From positions 31,303,325 to 31,367,324 of the forward strand of contig NC_035171.2 in the NCBI RefSeq assembly GCF_001659605.2: a DNA stretch of 64,000 nt, given 5' to 3'. This DNA is from Manihot esculenta (taxonomy: Eukaryota; Streptophyta; Magnoliopsida; Malpighiales; Euphorbiaceae). Position 1 is the stretch's first letter. Each line of letters starts with the position of its first letter. The position numbers and the translations under genes are program-made. A model generated the notes under the pieces. That model did no database searches and was not told where the DNA came from. It saw only the letters and a program-made list of their open reading frames with translations. Shown in pieces: positions 11,239 to 26,000 of this stretch.

Positions 11239-14200
11239 TTAGCAATAGTAGCTGGGAGTTGATGAGGCTACAGTATTGCATGATACTTTGGACTTGCTTT
11301 CCTTTGGGTATGAATATATGACGGCCAGCTCCCTGACCTGACACCAAATAGATTCTGATAGTTGATGTGATAATTGTGTTTCCCCTTGCTCTCCCTGCAT
11401 AATTGAATATCTGTGGTCATTCTCTTTCGCATTATAAGAGCAACTAAACATGAACTGTAGATTTTTGTAGTCAGCTGCAGGGCTATAGCAAACAGTTGCT
11501 TCTTGTTCCTTTTTTTTCTTTCTTTATTTATTTATTTTTTTTTTTGTAAAAACAAACAATTATTCCTCATAAAAAGAATATACCTCCATTGAGGGACAAC
11601 AATAATAGGGAGACAAATATTGTAGGTTTGCAGGTATACAATAATCCAGTAAGATATGAATTCACATTTTATAAATTAAGAAAAATAGAAACTAAAAGTT
11701 AGGTCTACACACGAGATGTTCTAATATAAAAACATCATTCCATTAAAGGTCAGCAATGGGATACCTACTCACAGTTCAAACTTCAAACTTCAAACCTCTA
11801 CCCCCTCTTTTTCTTTTTCTCTTCTTAAGTAGTTACAGGAAAAAAGAGAAGAAAAGAAAAATCAACATTTAGCACAAAGTTAGACTCAGTGATCTGTCTT
11901 CAATTCTAGAAGGCAACAAAAAGAAAAGGTTAGACACTGACCTTTCTCTTTTTTTGCATCTCATTGTTGCACGCCTTCAAAAGATTTCTCCATTTGTCCT
12001 GAAACCCAGGCATCATTAAGAGCATTGGATAAAAAAATTAAGCACAAATGCATGATATGCTACACATGAAATACCTTGAGATTTACAGATGTGCGATGAG
12101 AAGATGATGAAAACAGTAACTTCTTTATGTGAGTCCATTTTCCAACTCCATACATGGAAACACCCTCAATTAACTTCATCACCTCAGAAGGGGTCCACCT
12201 CCGGTGACGCTGTTTCCGCTTTCTACCCCTTTTTCTCCTTGTTACAGAATCAACTTCTGAGACGTCATCTTGTGACTCAGCTGAAGAGGTTTCCCTATCA
12301 AAATCTTCATCTGAAACTGAAACCTCATTGTCCTTGCAATTGTCAAAGTCATTAACCTACGGAGAACCATGATGGCCATAAATCAATATAATGATAACAA
12401 GAATGGTGAACAACTTAACTAAATCACAACTGCAAAAGTGAACAGAAGAAACAGAAGAAATGTGCACATTTTTTAACCTGCAGATTTGCATAAAAGCAGT
12501 ATTGCGTCAAGAATGTTGACCTATTACGAAAGCACAAGATCATACACTGAGTGCAAGAAACTACATGATTCACATTAAGAACCTTGAGAAACGTCATGCT
12601 TAATTGGACAACTAAACTTCAAGCAACCCCATGTATAGGAGTTACTTACCAAATGAGATTTTTTTGTCGATTCCCCAATCTGGACTGCAAGACCTAATGG
12701 AACCTCAGTGCAGGACGAGGTTCCTTTCAGAGATTCTTCTTGACAATTCAATTGTCCAGTTCCTGTTCCCCTTCGACAATGGTGCTTGTGAGTTTTCACA
12801 TTCAGGAAATCATCTCTTGCATTCTTATAGGATGCCCCACATTTTCTGTGGTGATATCTTGAGTTTTGCTCTTGCAATCCCTTGGTGCATATCCTAGTAG
12901 GCCTGCGTGTTTGCTTTTGTGTAACAAGTGCTTCTGCAGTATTACTTTCACTTACAGAACAAAATCCAACCTCTCTTAGTGGAGAAGACACACTTTTCAA
13001 AGAATTGCAACCAGCAAGCCTTGCCCTTTTCACATGTTTTTCTCTTGAATTGAGTTGGTTGTCCAATATATCTGTCGAGTTGCAAGCACTTCCAGACAAT
13101 GCTGTATTTAGTAAAACAACAGCTTTTTCTTCATCAGCATTGGAAGTTTTATCAAATTCTAACAAGTTCAGACTATCTACTAATTCACCTCGGTTCTGCA
13201 AACCAAATACTATACGGCGTTTCAGCCATTGCTTGTCCATAACTGATGTTTCCCATCCAAATATTCTGCTGAAAACTTGACGAAGATCTTGGGTTCTCAT
13301 CTTATCAAGCAAAAGGGGAGCCCTGTCACTTGCAGATTCAAGCGCTATTTCCATTGAAGGATACATACTGGATATTTCAGAATGACATTCTCTTTTTTGA
13401 AAATGTGAGGATTGGCTTTTTAAAGCCACATTTCCTAGACAGGTTTTTTCACATGAACCATAACTCGAATTGGAAGCTTCATCAGCTGGTTCAGCACCTA
13501 AATGGGGATGAACAGAAGTTTTAGAATATAAGATGTATTTTGATTAACATAAGCCATGAAACAAGGTTGAATAACTCTTTAAGGACTTACAAAATGTTCC
13601 CTTGCATGCAGAATCAATTCTGAAATCACCAAGAACCTTCTTGTTAGTGGCTGGTAGCGTATTGCTGTCTCCCTATAAATACAGCAACCACCTTCAGGTA
13701 CGCATTTTTTGGGGCAGTCGAGCATGTTAGGAGAATTACAAAACAACATAACATCAATGTGATTCTATCAACATATGATTAATATTTTACAAAATGTTGG
13801 CTCCTGCTTTAGATTAAAGAAAAAGCTCTGGTTGGTAGTCAAACACATCATGAACTTTCTGGAAAGCATAAACTATAAAATGAAACCAATTACATATTCA
13901 ATACCCTCAATAAATACTTGTACCTTTGTTTCCTCTGCTTCTTGTGCAAGATACAAATCCAGTGCATCTGAGTGACGAAAATACAAGTCATATCTAGTAA
14001 TTTGATAAAATTAACCATCAAATAAGAGAAAATTTGGCATATAAGAAATGGCATCCCCATTAAACAACTTAATATAATCAAGAAGGCAGTACCTTGATTA
14101 TTAGAAAATGAAGTTTCTTTAAAACCAGAAAATACAAAATTTCAAAACATGATAAAAGCAAAACCATGGAAAAACTCTGCAATTATAAATAAAATGCAAA

Positions 14201-16414
14201 TGCACACATAGCAAGACAGCATTTGAAGCTCTGTATAATTTTGTCAGATTCCATGAACCAGCACCTGATGTTAACCACATAAGCAGCATTTGATTTACAA
14301 AATAGGGAGTATGCCTAAAGCTCGAAAATGTACTTGAAAGCAAAAAATGAAATTGAAAATGTATTTGCTAATAGAGCATCACTTTTCCATTTGTAGTGTT
14401 GGAGCCGCAGATATGAAAGGAAATAGGTCTTCCCCAGATAAATATATATTATTGATTACTCTAACAAGAAGTTATAGCCAAGAAACCATATTTTCATGTA
14501 ATATAGTCTGCTGCATATTTGACAGTTCAAATATTAAGATTAACACTTTAAAAAATATAATATGCTTGTATCGTCTGTATCTTTTGTTGTTACTATCACA
14601 ATCTTCCAACACAAACACAGTGTATGTATATATACTCACAACACTAGATCAATTAACAAACTCAATGTAAGACGGGTCTGATGGCAAGATGATTTCTAGC
14701 AGGTTTCACAATGTTTCCAAGTTGGAAACAGCATGGTGATGAACCCAAAATAAAGGAACAGCTTGCCAACAGAAACCCTAAATAAGTCATATCTACTCAA
14801 CAGGTGTAGCAGATTGAAAGAACGAACTAACACTTGTTAAAATCACAATGATCATCTCAATTAGCAATGCAAACATGTTATAAGAGCTTGACCTTTAACA
14901 TTACAGGAAGTTAAATATAAGCTAAAATTCTGTTGATATAAGCATATGTGAAGAGTTTAATGTTTGGGCATCTGTTATCAAAGAAATTGCATCTTTGACT
15001 ATTAAAAGGAGTTGTCCCCCAAATATACATCCCTCAGTGTGTGTGAAAGGCTTAAGCTAACATTCCATAAACAGCTTGTGAGTAAACACAATGGTTCCAG
15101 TGAACATCAGAAGCAAGTTAAAAATTTACTTTATGAACTGTAATTGTATATTGATCTTTTACAACCTCCACTGGCAAAAGGGCATCATACTTGCTTGCAA
15201 TACAGAGCTGTTTCATTGATACATTTTCTTTCAAGGCAATATCAATATCAACACAAATAGAAGCACCAATGCATGCACGTCTGCGTATGCATGCTGCCAT
15301 GAACACACATATATATGCACAATGACACCCTATAAGTTGACAAGATCATTACCACTATCAAAGTTTATGTGATCATAGTCGAAAGCACATGGAAAACTAT
15401 CAACATTGAAGCCCTTTAGTGAATTGAATGTTTCAAAACCGACGGTACCATCAAAACAATCCATGTTACATTCAGGTAAGTAATGTTGCAATCTTGTAAC
15501 TTCATCTTCAAAAGTAGTCAAATAAGATAAATCTTGGTCAACCTACAAAAAGATGAGAGGTTACATAAACACATGCCAGTGCAATTATCGCTCCAAGGGT
15601 TCCAGAAGGGAATAGAAGAGTTGGAAAAATTTACCAGAAAATTACAATACATTAAAACTTCATATAATTAAAATTAACTTGCATGTTGAGCCAAGAAGAA
15701 AGGCAACTTAGTGGGAAGCTGTATGGAAAGATAATTTTTCAATCTACCACAACAAACAACTAAGTCCATGTGTTGGAATTTCTTATTATTAATTCACATA
15801 TAATCAACATGCTTTTGTAATGGATATTATAACTGCACCACTTAATATAAGCAACCTCAAACAAATAAAAGCTCGAATAAAATTCAAGACATCACTATCA
15901 AATTAAAAATATTTTACAATCACCCAATAAAAAGTTAAAATACAAACCAAATCAATATTCCAAAAAAATACACAATCATGGATATTGAAATAACTCACTG
16001 TCATGGAAAATATCACCAAGTACAATGAAATTTACAAAACATCAATACCTCAGCAACAGGGAGGATGATGCTAAGGAAGATTTGCCAATGTCCTCTTGTT
16101 AGAGATATTTATTTTTTATTTTACTCTATTAGTTCTGCTTCTTTAATCCTCTCCTATTTATTATATGTTTTACAAAAGGATAAATATGGTTACTATATTA
16201 ATTTTCTTCATGCAATTAGGCAAAAGGATGGGATTGCAGTTTGCAAATAGCTTGTCATGAACTGTAATTATGAGTAAACCAGAGAAATGAGAATGCAATT
16301 TACCCATAAGTCCATAACAATTATATGTATGAATATAGTATTTACCTCGGCATGGCTATGCAAGAAGATGCTGGCATTCTCATCCACTAAAGCATCCTTT
16401 GATTCTGTATCCAT
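11239..16414 (-). CDS. TRF-like MYB/telobox DNA-binding protein, eight exons
   Basis: Exons, in transcription order: 16414-16346, 15542-15353, 13967-13924, 13672-13591, 13497-12650, 12356-12075, 11998-11942 and 11394-11239. All join in phase with GT-AG introns and give about 575 residues. The N-terminus (SHAEVDQDLSYLTTF, YLPECNMDCFDG, DALDLYLAQEAEE, GDFRIDSACKGTFC) is acidic. The C-terminal DNA-binding domain reads HRRWTPSEVMKLIEGVSMYG, GKWTHIKKLLFSSSSHRTSV and NLKDKWRNLLKA. It carries the telobox signature (V-N-L-K-D-K-W-R-N) and is preceded by an Arg/Lys patch (RRKRGRKRKQRHRR) that can serve as a nuclear signal. This pattern is that of plant TRF-like (TRFL) proteins, which bind or resemble binders of telomere-repeat DNA. 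The last exon acceptor at 11394 is chosen on phase and is the least certain junction. Confidence 0.83.
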
Positions 16415-18660
16415 CTATTTTGAATCAGCAATTCATTCACCTGTTTTCGGAAAACAAACATGCAAATATTTAAGCATGAAATGCAATCTCACTTCATAAC
16501 CATAAAAGTTAAATCTGTTAAAAAATTAACTTCAGATGACATCAACAAAGCATAATGTCCAACCTTTTCATGTTTTACGTATAATCAATCAGTTCTCTCT
16601 CCACAATTATCTAGTTTTTGGATTCAGTTTATGTTTTGAAGTTTGACAAAAGACCTATTGATCTTTGGTTGAGATTGCTTTGTTATTATGTTTTTTTTAA
16701 TTATTTTTATTATTAATACTAGTCACCATTGTGTATGGAGTGTTTGTTTTGTTCAGTTTCCTTCTTTTGAACATCTTGCAGAGTTTGGAACAGCTGTTTT
16801 GTAGATGTTGAGCTTCTTCTATTGAACCTTGGTAGTGTGGCTGGTTTCCCTTCAATTCTTTTATGTTCATCATATCCAACTAAGTACCTGGATAATGAAA
16901 CTAGGTATGGAAGATCCAAAGAGTTGTTCAACCATTTTGAAGATCTAGTTGTTTTGTCCTAATCATCTTCTCAGTTTATTTTGATAGGATTTCATTTAAG
17001 ATTAGCAAACTCTGTTATGCTATGTTGGCTGTAATAGTTAGTTTTATGGCTACTCTTTAGGAGAGAAATTCTGTCCTCTCTGTGTTATTTGGATTGCTTT
17101 GAATTTGATCAATGAAATATTTATTTGTTTCAGAAAAAAAAAGGGATAAGTGATTGGAGTACTAATGAGAGACGTGAAAGGAATTTGCCAAAAAGAAAGG
17201 TTTCAAGGAACTTAGTCTGGCTTAACAATCAAGCACACTTAAAATCTAAATCAGCGAACAGTAGGCTTTATGCTTGAATTCTTTCTATTTCCAATGGTCA
17301 GATAAAAATGCTTCATTGGTTTCTAATAGCAGCATGGATGAAAAATTTTGAAACTTTATTTACTGGCAATCAGGCAACAACAGAGATTCTGTTTAGAGGT
17401 AAAACCATTTCCATGCACAACCATCAAGTTTAAAATTTCAAGAACTTAGACACAAGTTTCTCTCCTCACACATATTATCATGTGTGAGAATTGTTAACCA
17501 TGTACTCATTAAGGTCACACTCAGATGATTCAATAATCAGTTGGATTTATGTAAGCATCTGGAAGAGAAAGAATCTAGAGTAGTCTGAGGTACATGAATT
17601 CTTGATCATTTTGTTACTTTCTAGAATATCACCCAACTTAGACAAATTGTAACCATTTAAACCCTCTATCCACGAGGATCATACACATTAAATTCAAGTC
17701 TATAATATTTAAAATTTCACTTTCAAGTGATGATTTCAGAAAATTTTGACATGCATTAAGCAGATGAAAAACCATATACACCAAACAACCAGAGAAATTT
17801 GACATGCATTAAGCAGATGATCAATGTTTAACAAAACCCCAATGCTAAAACGGGTTGTGGATAAGAATTCCTTGTTTCCCATAAAACGACTCTGTTTTGA
17901 CATTTTATACCATTTTTTTCCAAAACAAATAGCACCTACCTTTATTGTTTTCTGCATTGAATTGTCCATCTTTCTCTCGTAGCTTATCAGATACAACAAT
18001 GTAAAACAAAATGAATTCCCTAGGATAATCAAATGCTCTAGAAGAACCTGTTAATGTTCATGCATGTTCATAGCAGCTAACAATGAGAACAAGAATAAAG
18101 CAATGGGTACCATGCACAAGAATAAAGCAAACAACATAGAGAACGCCATTAAACAACAACAACAACAACAAAAGCACTCAATAAAAATCCCAGAAAGCAA
18201 AAGGCAAGACCAAAAATCAATTTCCAAAAAACAATTACATCAAACATACAAACAAATTTCTGGTTTTTTACTTAGAAAAAAAAAAGGAACACCAAATGTT
18301 AAGTTTAGAGCACCTTACAACGAGATTGAAGAAGAGTAAAACCAGCTGAAAGGAGAGGAAATGGCGAAGAAAGATAGAGGAAAAGCTGCAGAGTACTGAG
18401 CGAAAGGTGAGCAGCGCAGAGGACACTAATAAATAAACAATAAATTTGTGGGCGGACGTGAAAGGGAGAGAGAAAGTTAAATTGAAATGGGGGAATTGAG
18501 GTCCGGTGCATGACATGTGATGCGTCTGTGGGTGGGCACCTGATGATTCATATCTGCCTCCTTTGAATTGTACGATTTTGTCTTTGTTCTCCGCCGTCCA
18601 TATTTTTGACGGCGTTACTAACTGTCTCTTTGCCGTCCCCTCCACTCCCATTGCACTGTC
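16415..18660 (-). other. 5' leader and promoter region of the TRF-like gene
   Basis: No coding exon could be placed upstream of the ATG at 16414. A likely 5' UTR exon lies around 18310-18400 on the minus strand, where a pyrimidine-rich leader ends near '..ctcgttgtaag'. The locally GC-richer 18480-18660 may be the promoter. The open frame 18268-18651 shows no domain. A LINE-like tail (16620-17145) sits in what would be the first intron. Confidence 0.35.
16620..17145 (+). mobile_element. possible LINE 3' end or retrocopied transcript
   Basis: A GC-richer non-coding segment ends in 'tttgatcaatgaaatatttatttg' type sequence followed by an A-run at about 17136-17145. This is the look of plant L1 3' tails. 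No target duplication was established and no reverse transcriptase is present, so this is a weak call. Confidence 0.3.
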
Positions 18661-21085
18661 ATCGAAGAACTAAAGGAAAACGTGAAAATAACACATAAAT
18701 TACATTTTAATCTCTATTCTTTAATTTAATAAATAAATTAATCATTTAATTTTTATTAAAACAGAATTAATCATTTAATTTTTAAAATTAAACACTTAAA
18801 TAATTATATATTTATTTTATCAATAAATAATTATTTTATCCGTATTTTTTAAAAAATTATTATTATATGAGATAAAAATATTTATTTTATCTTATATAAT
18901 TATATTAATAAATTTTAAATATTTTTATTTTTTAATTATTATTTATTAATAATCTTCAATTCTTAATAATATAAAAAAATTTATATACTAAAAATTACAA
19001 TAAAAATTGAAAACAAACTATATAGTACCTATAATTTTATTTCAAATTATTAGTAAGAACTCACTGTAGATATAAATAAAACGGCAGCGTGGGGAGATTC
19101 AGGTTTTCAAAAAGTTCGAAAAAAGGTAAAATGTTGGCTGATGAATGGTTTTGCATTTTAGAAATTGAAATATATTAATAAATAATAATTTAAAAATAAA
19201 AGTGTTCAAAATTTATTAAATATAAATATTTAAATTATAAATTTATAATTATTTTAAAATTTTCTAATTATATGAGGTAAAATAAATATTTTTATTTTAT
19301 ATATTTGCAAACTTGATAGTAAATTTCCAGATTTTTATCACAAATAATTTTAAGGTATAGTGGACAAGGCAGAGCAGTTTTGGGGGCCATAAAGAAAACA
19401 AAAGAGTCCCATGGTACAGCAAAACTATGAATCCTATCCTAGTATTTCCACAATGAATAAATATGTCAACTCTGAATAATTATATATTAATAATTCCATA
19501 CAGTACAAAAAACAAAACATGAAATGCTTTATTTCCCAATCAATCAACTGTCAACTCCATCAATCTTATTTCCTCAATTTGCATGGACCAGTTGCTTTCA
19601 ATCAACTGGTTTTTGAATATGATATTTCAACTAACCCAAATCAAATTATCTTCACATGTCATGCCTCTAAATTCCACTTAAAGTTAGTTCCCTGTCATAA
19701 TATTAACCATCTTTTCATGCAACTCATCATCCTTCGTTTAAGCTTCAATCACTCCTTTTAATATCTGTTAAAGAAAATGATATATATAGAATGTGATACC
19801 AGTTTTTATAGATTTTTTATATTTTAAAGATACTCTAGTTTGAATTTAAAATTTTTAATTAAAAAAATTTATATTATCTTGTTTTATTTATTATAAATAT
19901 TTTTCATTAAAGGAGAATATATGATGTAATTTTAATTTTATAATAAAAGTTGTACCTTAATTTAATTGATTAAATTAATTTATACGCAAAGTAATTATAA
20001 GCATCAAATAAAAAGTTGGAGAGATTAATTTATTTTTTTATATTTTTAAATTTATTATATTATTATAAATAAACATATTATTTAAGTTTTAGAGTTATTC
20101 TTTAAAAAAAGTTTTAGAGTTTGTAAATTAATTTTATCAGTTTATAATTCAGCCCGAACATTCTCTAAATTATTCAAAATTTAAAAATTAAAATAATAAA
20201 TAAAAAAAGATAAAATTTGTGAATCTCTAGAATTAAGAAATTAGTTTATATATATATATTAGTTTAAAACTATTAAATAATTTAAATTATTTATTTTAAA
20301 TTATAATTAATAAAATTATGAGGAAAATACTACTCATGATATGAGATAGAGTTGTATAGAGTCGTTTGAGACACTAATGAACTATAATACCTAAGAATTT
20401 AGTTTTAACTTAATTTAGTAATTATATCGATTTAGCAAAACTCTTATAAAATTAAAAGAGTAAAATAACTTAAATTACACTGAACTTAAATTTTTCCTAA
20501 ATAAAGGTGAAAATGACCATGCAAATGCAAATTTTGAGAATGAGGTGTATAAAAACTCCAAATGAAGACATATGGACATTAGGCAATAATGCAACCAACA
20601 TTTTGCTTTCCTACAGAAATTGCTTGTCAATTTCACAATTAAAATGAAAAAGAAGGTTTGAAGCGAGGCCATGAAACGGTGTACTGAAATGGGAAATTTT
20701 CAATTCTACAATAATTCTTAAAGGTCCACATTAATATTCTCTTTGTTTTTAATTCTTCCTTTGGACACAGCATTCATAATTTTGTGTTCTTATCACCAAA
20801 AGGAACTCCAATTCTAAGTCATCACATCATATGTCCTTTGGACAAATCGAAAGGGAAAAAGAAAGTGGGGACTTCAAGTAAACTGAGGATTTCACACTTT
20901 TACAAAGATTAAATAATTCAAGGTAATGCAGGACAATAATAATAATTATAAAAGAGTAAAGCTTTGACATCATTTGATTTATACCTAGTCAAAAGCATGT
21001 ATTGTGCATTCTTCATCTTTATCAAGTTTATTGATAATGCCTGGTTTATCTTATTATATTGATGGAAAAAATCCTATTTAACTTC
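18661..21085. other. gene-free AT-rich stretch
   Basis: Very AT-rich at 18690-19330 and 19760-20470. Islands at about 19360-19750 and 20470-20900 are less AT-rich, but their open frames (19519-19761 plus, 20475-20672 minus) show no recognisable protein. Confidence 0.5.
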
Positions 21086-21090
21086 TAAAT

Positions 21091-21556
21091 TGATGGCTGC
21101 TAGATTTTGGTATCCGGACTGAGATCGAGTTCCAAAGAAAAAGACAGGCTCGAAGTCCATTTTAGTCCACTAAACAGGCCAATCCATCAACACATCATTT
21201 AACCCGCTACTAAAGCAGATCGACCGGGCTGATCCAGGGGCCCAGACCTGCCAGAAAGAAACTCAGCTTGTGTTGATGTGACAGGAAGTAGGAGAGCAAG
21301 CCCAATTATGCCACGACCCTATCAGCACACGTGCCGGAGGGGAATTAAATAGCTGCCTGACGAATATGGGCAGACAGATACACCTGTATGTACAATTCTA
21401 CGTAACAGAAACATGTGGCACTATAACAAGATGACGGTTATGCGTTACTAGAGAACAAGACAAATAAAAAAGGAATAAAAGATGAAAACGTGACCCTCAA
21501 GACCAAGTTTTTCCATACACACTTAAACTTTATTTTCTCTGGATCTCATGACATCA
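21091..21556 (+). mobile_element. solo LTR with 5-bp target duplication
   Basis: This 466-bp element starts TGATG and ends CATCA. It is flanked on both sides by TAAAT (21086-21090 and 21557-21561). It is GC-richer than its surroundings and has AATAAAAG near 21473 as a promoter or poly(A)-like word. No internal retrotransposon sequence follows, so it is a solo LTR left by recombination. A degraded relative in opposite orientation lies at 3836-4288. Confidence 0.85.
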
Positions 21557-21561
21557 TAAAT

Positions 21562-23015
21562 TATGGATAAATAAAATATATAAGTTCTCAAAAATTTTTT
21601 TCATTATAAAAAAATATTTGGTGCTATAAATAAATATGATATTTTTTAGATTTTGCATCAATTCTTAAAATAGACTAAATAAGTTATTAAAAAAATTAAC
21701 AAAAGATGAGATATAATATGAGAGAAAAAAAGGTGTGAAATGAAAAAGGTTTTTTTTTTTTTTTTTTTTTTGAAATGGAAATGAAAAAGGTTTATATGTC
21801 TATTAAGAATTTATTTAATCTATTTCAAATTTTAAAATATTATTTTATTTATTTTAATAGTTGAAACGCTTATTGAAATCTAAAAAATTTAATGACTTAT
21901 ACGACTATTTTGTCATACTTTAAAGATTCAAATAGACTTTTTACCTATTTGATTCTTTTAGCTAGAATATGAGGTGGATGTAATTTTCATGTCAGTGTCA
22001 ATAAAATTTTTAAAATTCAGAAAATGTGGAAAAAAATCATTTTTTATAAATAATTTAATTAGAAAAATATTTTCGTTTACAATTTTTCCTGAATGCTTGA
22101 TATAAAAGCTTGAAAAATATTTTCAATCAAATAAAGGGTTAGCATATGTTGCTCTATTGCCTAAGCACTTGTCCCGTCTGTATTCAACTCAAGCCACTGA
22201 TCTATGTATATAAGAAGCTAATAAGGAACTTAATCTTATGATTCAATATTTCTTGTCCAACGGATTTGAACTAAAATAGAAATTTTCGGTCTAATTTCAT
22301 ATACACGAGCCCTGCTCCTCATACTTATTCTTTTAAACTATGTGAGATAGGAGAAGCATTTTAAATAACTTCACTTTTACAACAATGTCTAATTTAGACA
22401 AGACCAAAATTGCCTAGAATTTTACTTGCTAATGACATTCCAATGAGACTTTGAACAAGAATTCAAATCGATTCTTGATTGCAATCTGGTTAAGTATCAA
22501 CTATTAATTATTAACCCATTAAGATTTAACAGTTCAGCTCAACATATCTAAACAATATTTGGATGAAAAGACATAAAATAATTAATCTAAATTATGTAGT
22601 AGTTTTGAGATAGTTATTATATCCTATTGATCCGATGCACGAATCAATTTTCGACTGCCTGCAAAGAGCTTCAATTATTTGGTAAACAGTCAAGAAGAAT
22701 GGCAAAGGGCTGTAAAGGGTAATAATTATTTTATAAACTTATCAATTAACTAGTTGCAAAATTAATGATGGGAAATAAGAGAAAATGAAGAGAGAATTGA
22801 ATAAAAATTACACTCCAATACCAACTCTTATTTCTTTGTAAACACTCATTATGTACACTGCAGATGATACATATACGAAGCCTCCAATAGAACATCAGCA
22901 AAGTCAGTGTGTTTGAGAAAGTTTATTAGTTGAAGCAATGTGACTCTTCTCATTATTCTCTTTCCACAAAAGATAAAGGAATTGAAAAAAAAATGGAAAT
23001 TTATAAATCAAAAGT
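21562..23015. other. gene-free region downstream of the DUF547 gene
   Basis: AT-rich, with a T-run of about 22 at 21750. The part near 22800-23015 is probably the 3' UTR of the gene at 23016. Nothing else is recognised. Confidence 0.5.
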
Positions 23016-26000
23016 CTATATTGCCAACAGATACTGGAACTCAAAGTCATATGGTATCTTCTCAACAGAAATGCTGGTTATTTTCCCACTGTTATGGCTT
23101 CTGAAGCAGTCCACAATTGATTTCCTCAAAGTCCCAGATGTAGGCAACTGTTGACAAACCCATTCCACCAATGAATTTGTGTCTAAGGCAAAATCAAGCA
23201 TGTTTCTAAGCAGAAGTTCTGGGAATGCAATCCTTTTTGTGCTAGTCACCACAATTGAGGCTTGTAAGTACTCTAGCTTTGATTTCTCCAGTTCACCTAT
23301 AACACCATCAGCTGTATATACTCTCACCTGCATTTTGGATTATTATTTTTTTTTTTTTTTGAAGGCATAGCAGAGATCTTTTTAAAACAAAATTGATCAC
23401 TTACAGCTGGAGAAGAACGTGTTCCACAGCAAAGAGCAAATGTGACATTGGGATCTGTCGATTTGAGTCCATAAAGTTTACGAACAAGTGCTTCTTTATC
23501 ATCCTTATCATTTTCCAGGAAAATATGGTAATTGTATTAGTATGACAGGTAACACTTCATTATAATAGAACATGAGGTCAATGAAATTTACCTTGTTGGA
23601 AGATGTTGGCTTCCTCAAAATATACTGCTCTATTGCCTGAGCATTGATTGTGTTCCCACCAATGTCTAGTGTTGCCTGAATTAAACCATTCATATATAGA
23701 CAATGAGCTACTAAGAAACTAATTGTTAAACTTTCTGGTTATATATATATATATATATATATGGGAAATTCTTAGGTGGACCAATCCGGACCCAACACAT
23801 AATGTAGGTCCCATGTGATTTTTACATGGAGGGACCCACATTAATGTGTCTTGGGTCCATGTGAACCAAATACAGATAAGTTTTTCACTCTCTCTGTCTA
23901 TATATAATAAGTTTGAGATGTACCTTGTTCATCAATGTGAACAATTTTTCTGGAGATGAAGGCACTCCATACTGGAGAAATCCCTGAAATTGTAATGATC
24001 CAAAATAAGAATTTTAAACAGAAGTGATTATTATAAGATGTATTATAATACAATCTGATGTGTGCCTAGCCCTGTCTCTACATCAGAGCAGCAGCTATAC
24101 ATGTATGCTTTTTATACATATGCTGCTGCTGATGAAGTGTGAGATTACAAGCACATCAGATTAGTCACTATCTTCAAGAGACAAAGGAAACAATTAAGTA
24201 TAAAATTTTTTCTATAATATACATGCATGATACAAGCATTGTACATGTTGATCCAGAAGGCTAGTTTCTGTTGGTAAGTCGAGAATCTCAAGTCCACAGT
24301 CTGCAGATTGTTCATTAAGACCCTGAAGTCCACAAAGATTTGTTAGTTAATTCTTCTGTTCTAAAATTACTTAAGAAGACAATAATGTCCATGTCCACCA
24401 AGCTTTGCATAGATTTAATAATGAGCATACCTTAATCTTCTCAGCAGAGGAATAGAACTAGAACTTGAAATGAATTTTGGGTCCATAGAGCTAGATGTAA
24501 AAATGACCAAGTTCTTGTAAGGGCCAACATCTCTTGGAATAGACTCTTCCATATCAAAGATGCCATATGGGTCCTGTTGTCTTGATTCCTTTTGTAAAAC
24601 AAGGTTTGACTTGGTGTTTGAACTTGTATCAGTTCTGAAACTTCTTGATATTAAAGAAGATTGCAGAGACCTTGAAATGGGACCTGATTTCTCCAGTTCC
24701 ATTGCTCTTGATGCTCTTAGTAACCTAGAATATATGAAGTTCAAACACTTGATGATGTTCTCAGATAGCTTGTTGGGCTGGCATTGCTGGATATTATTCT
24801 CTTCTGATAGAATTGCATTGGACAGTGATTTTGGTAAGTGCTCCGAGGAGAATTCCACATTCTTCTCTCGTGGCTAAAACCCAAAGAAAAAAACACTAAA
24901 TGAACAAGCCCAATTGAGCCATTTTCAAGTTGCATCTCATGGTTCAAGGCATACCTTGGGTGATGGATGCCTAGGATCTCTCAAAGGTGAAGGAGACTTG
25001 AGCATCCCACTTTTTCTTGGAAGCCTTTCTTGAAATTTAACCTCCTCATTGAATTGATATTCTTTCAGGTCAGGAAATAATCTGGAACTTCCCATTTTGT
25101 CACTGACAGTGAAATCATTAAGATTATAATCACCTTTAATTGCTTTACTTATAAAATGTAATGCCTTCGTCTCAAATGCCATCTTCTCTTGAATAATGCT
25201 TCTATTTAAAGGGCTTGGCATGGTGCTACTCCATAAATGGTTTTGAAGATTGTTTACACTGCTTCCAGGTTGCCATTGCTTTGGTTTTGTCTCTTTTGCA
25301 ATTTCCTGTTCACGTTTCAATCCTTTTTGAAGTTGGCTTATTTGGGATTCCAGTCGAATTATCTCACTTTCCACCATAGCTAATTCTGCTAAGAGCTCCT
25401 TTGCCTGTATGCAAATCATTGAGTAACAATTAATTTTTAATTTTCCTCCTGAACTCCAAATATTTTCGTTAATTTCTCTAATATGCAGACTAAACTATAA
25501 TGCTACGTTTTGGTAGACCGTAATACAATATAATACAATTGAATTTTCTGTTAAATTTGATGAATTAAAATTTGCCTAAGTGATTAAGATTTAATTAACA
25601 TAATTGGAAACAGTGGTTAGCGCCCAGTTCCTAATATTAAGTTGTTGCTTGAAAGTTAAAAGAAGTTGGCACCAACTGTTTTGGTAGGCCAAAAAGTAAA
25701 CTTATATGCTAACTAATACATGAGAAATTCTTATAGACACCCGGTACACATACATCCAACCAATAAAAAACATCTATTTTTAAAACAAAAACTCAATAAA
25801 AACTTAATTTATATTTTCTCTTTGTATATCACCGGAGAAAACCATAAATGGGATTCGGCTTTCTTTTAATAAAAAAATATAATAAAATGTCTAGTCTTTT
25901 TCAAGTGTTCCTTAATTTCAATCCTTCAGATTTCCACTTGTTGCCTCAGAAAGTAGCATAATATTATACACACATTTTGTCCTTATACAAGGGCAAGAGG

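Noticed and set aside
18268..18651. 127-codon minus-strand frame upstream of the TRF-like gene
   Set aside because: Its translation is low-complexity and rich in Phe/Ser/Leu. It overlaps the likely 5' UTR and promoter and cannot be joined in phase with the supported first exon.
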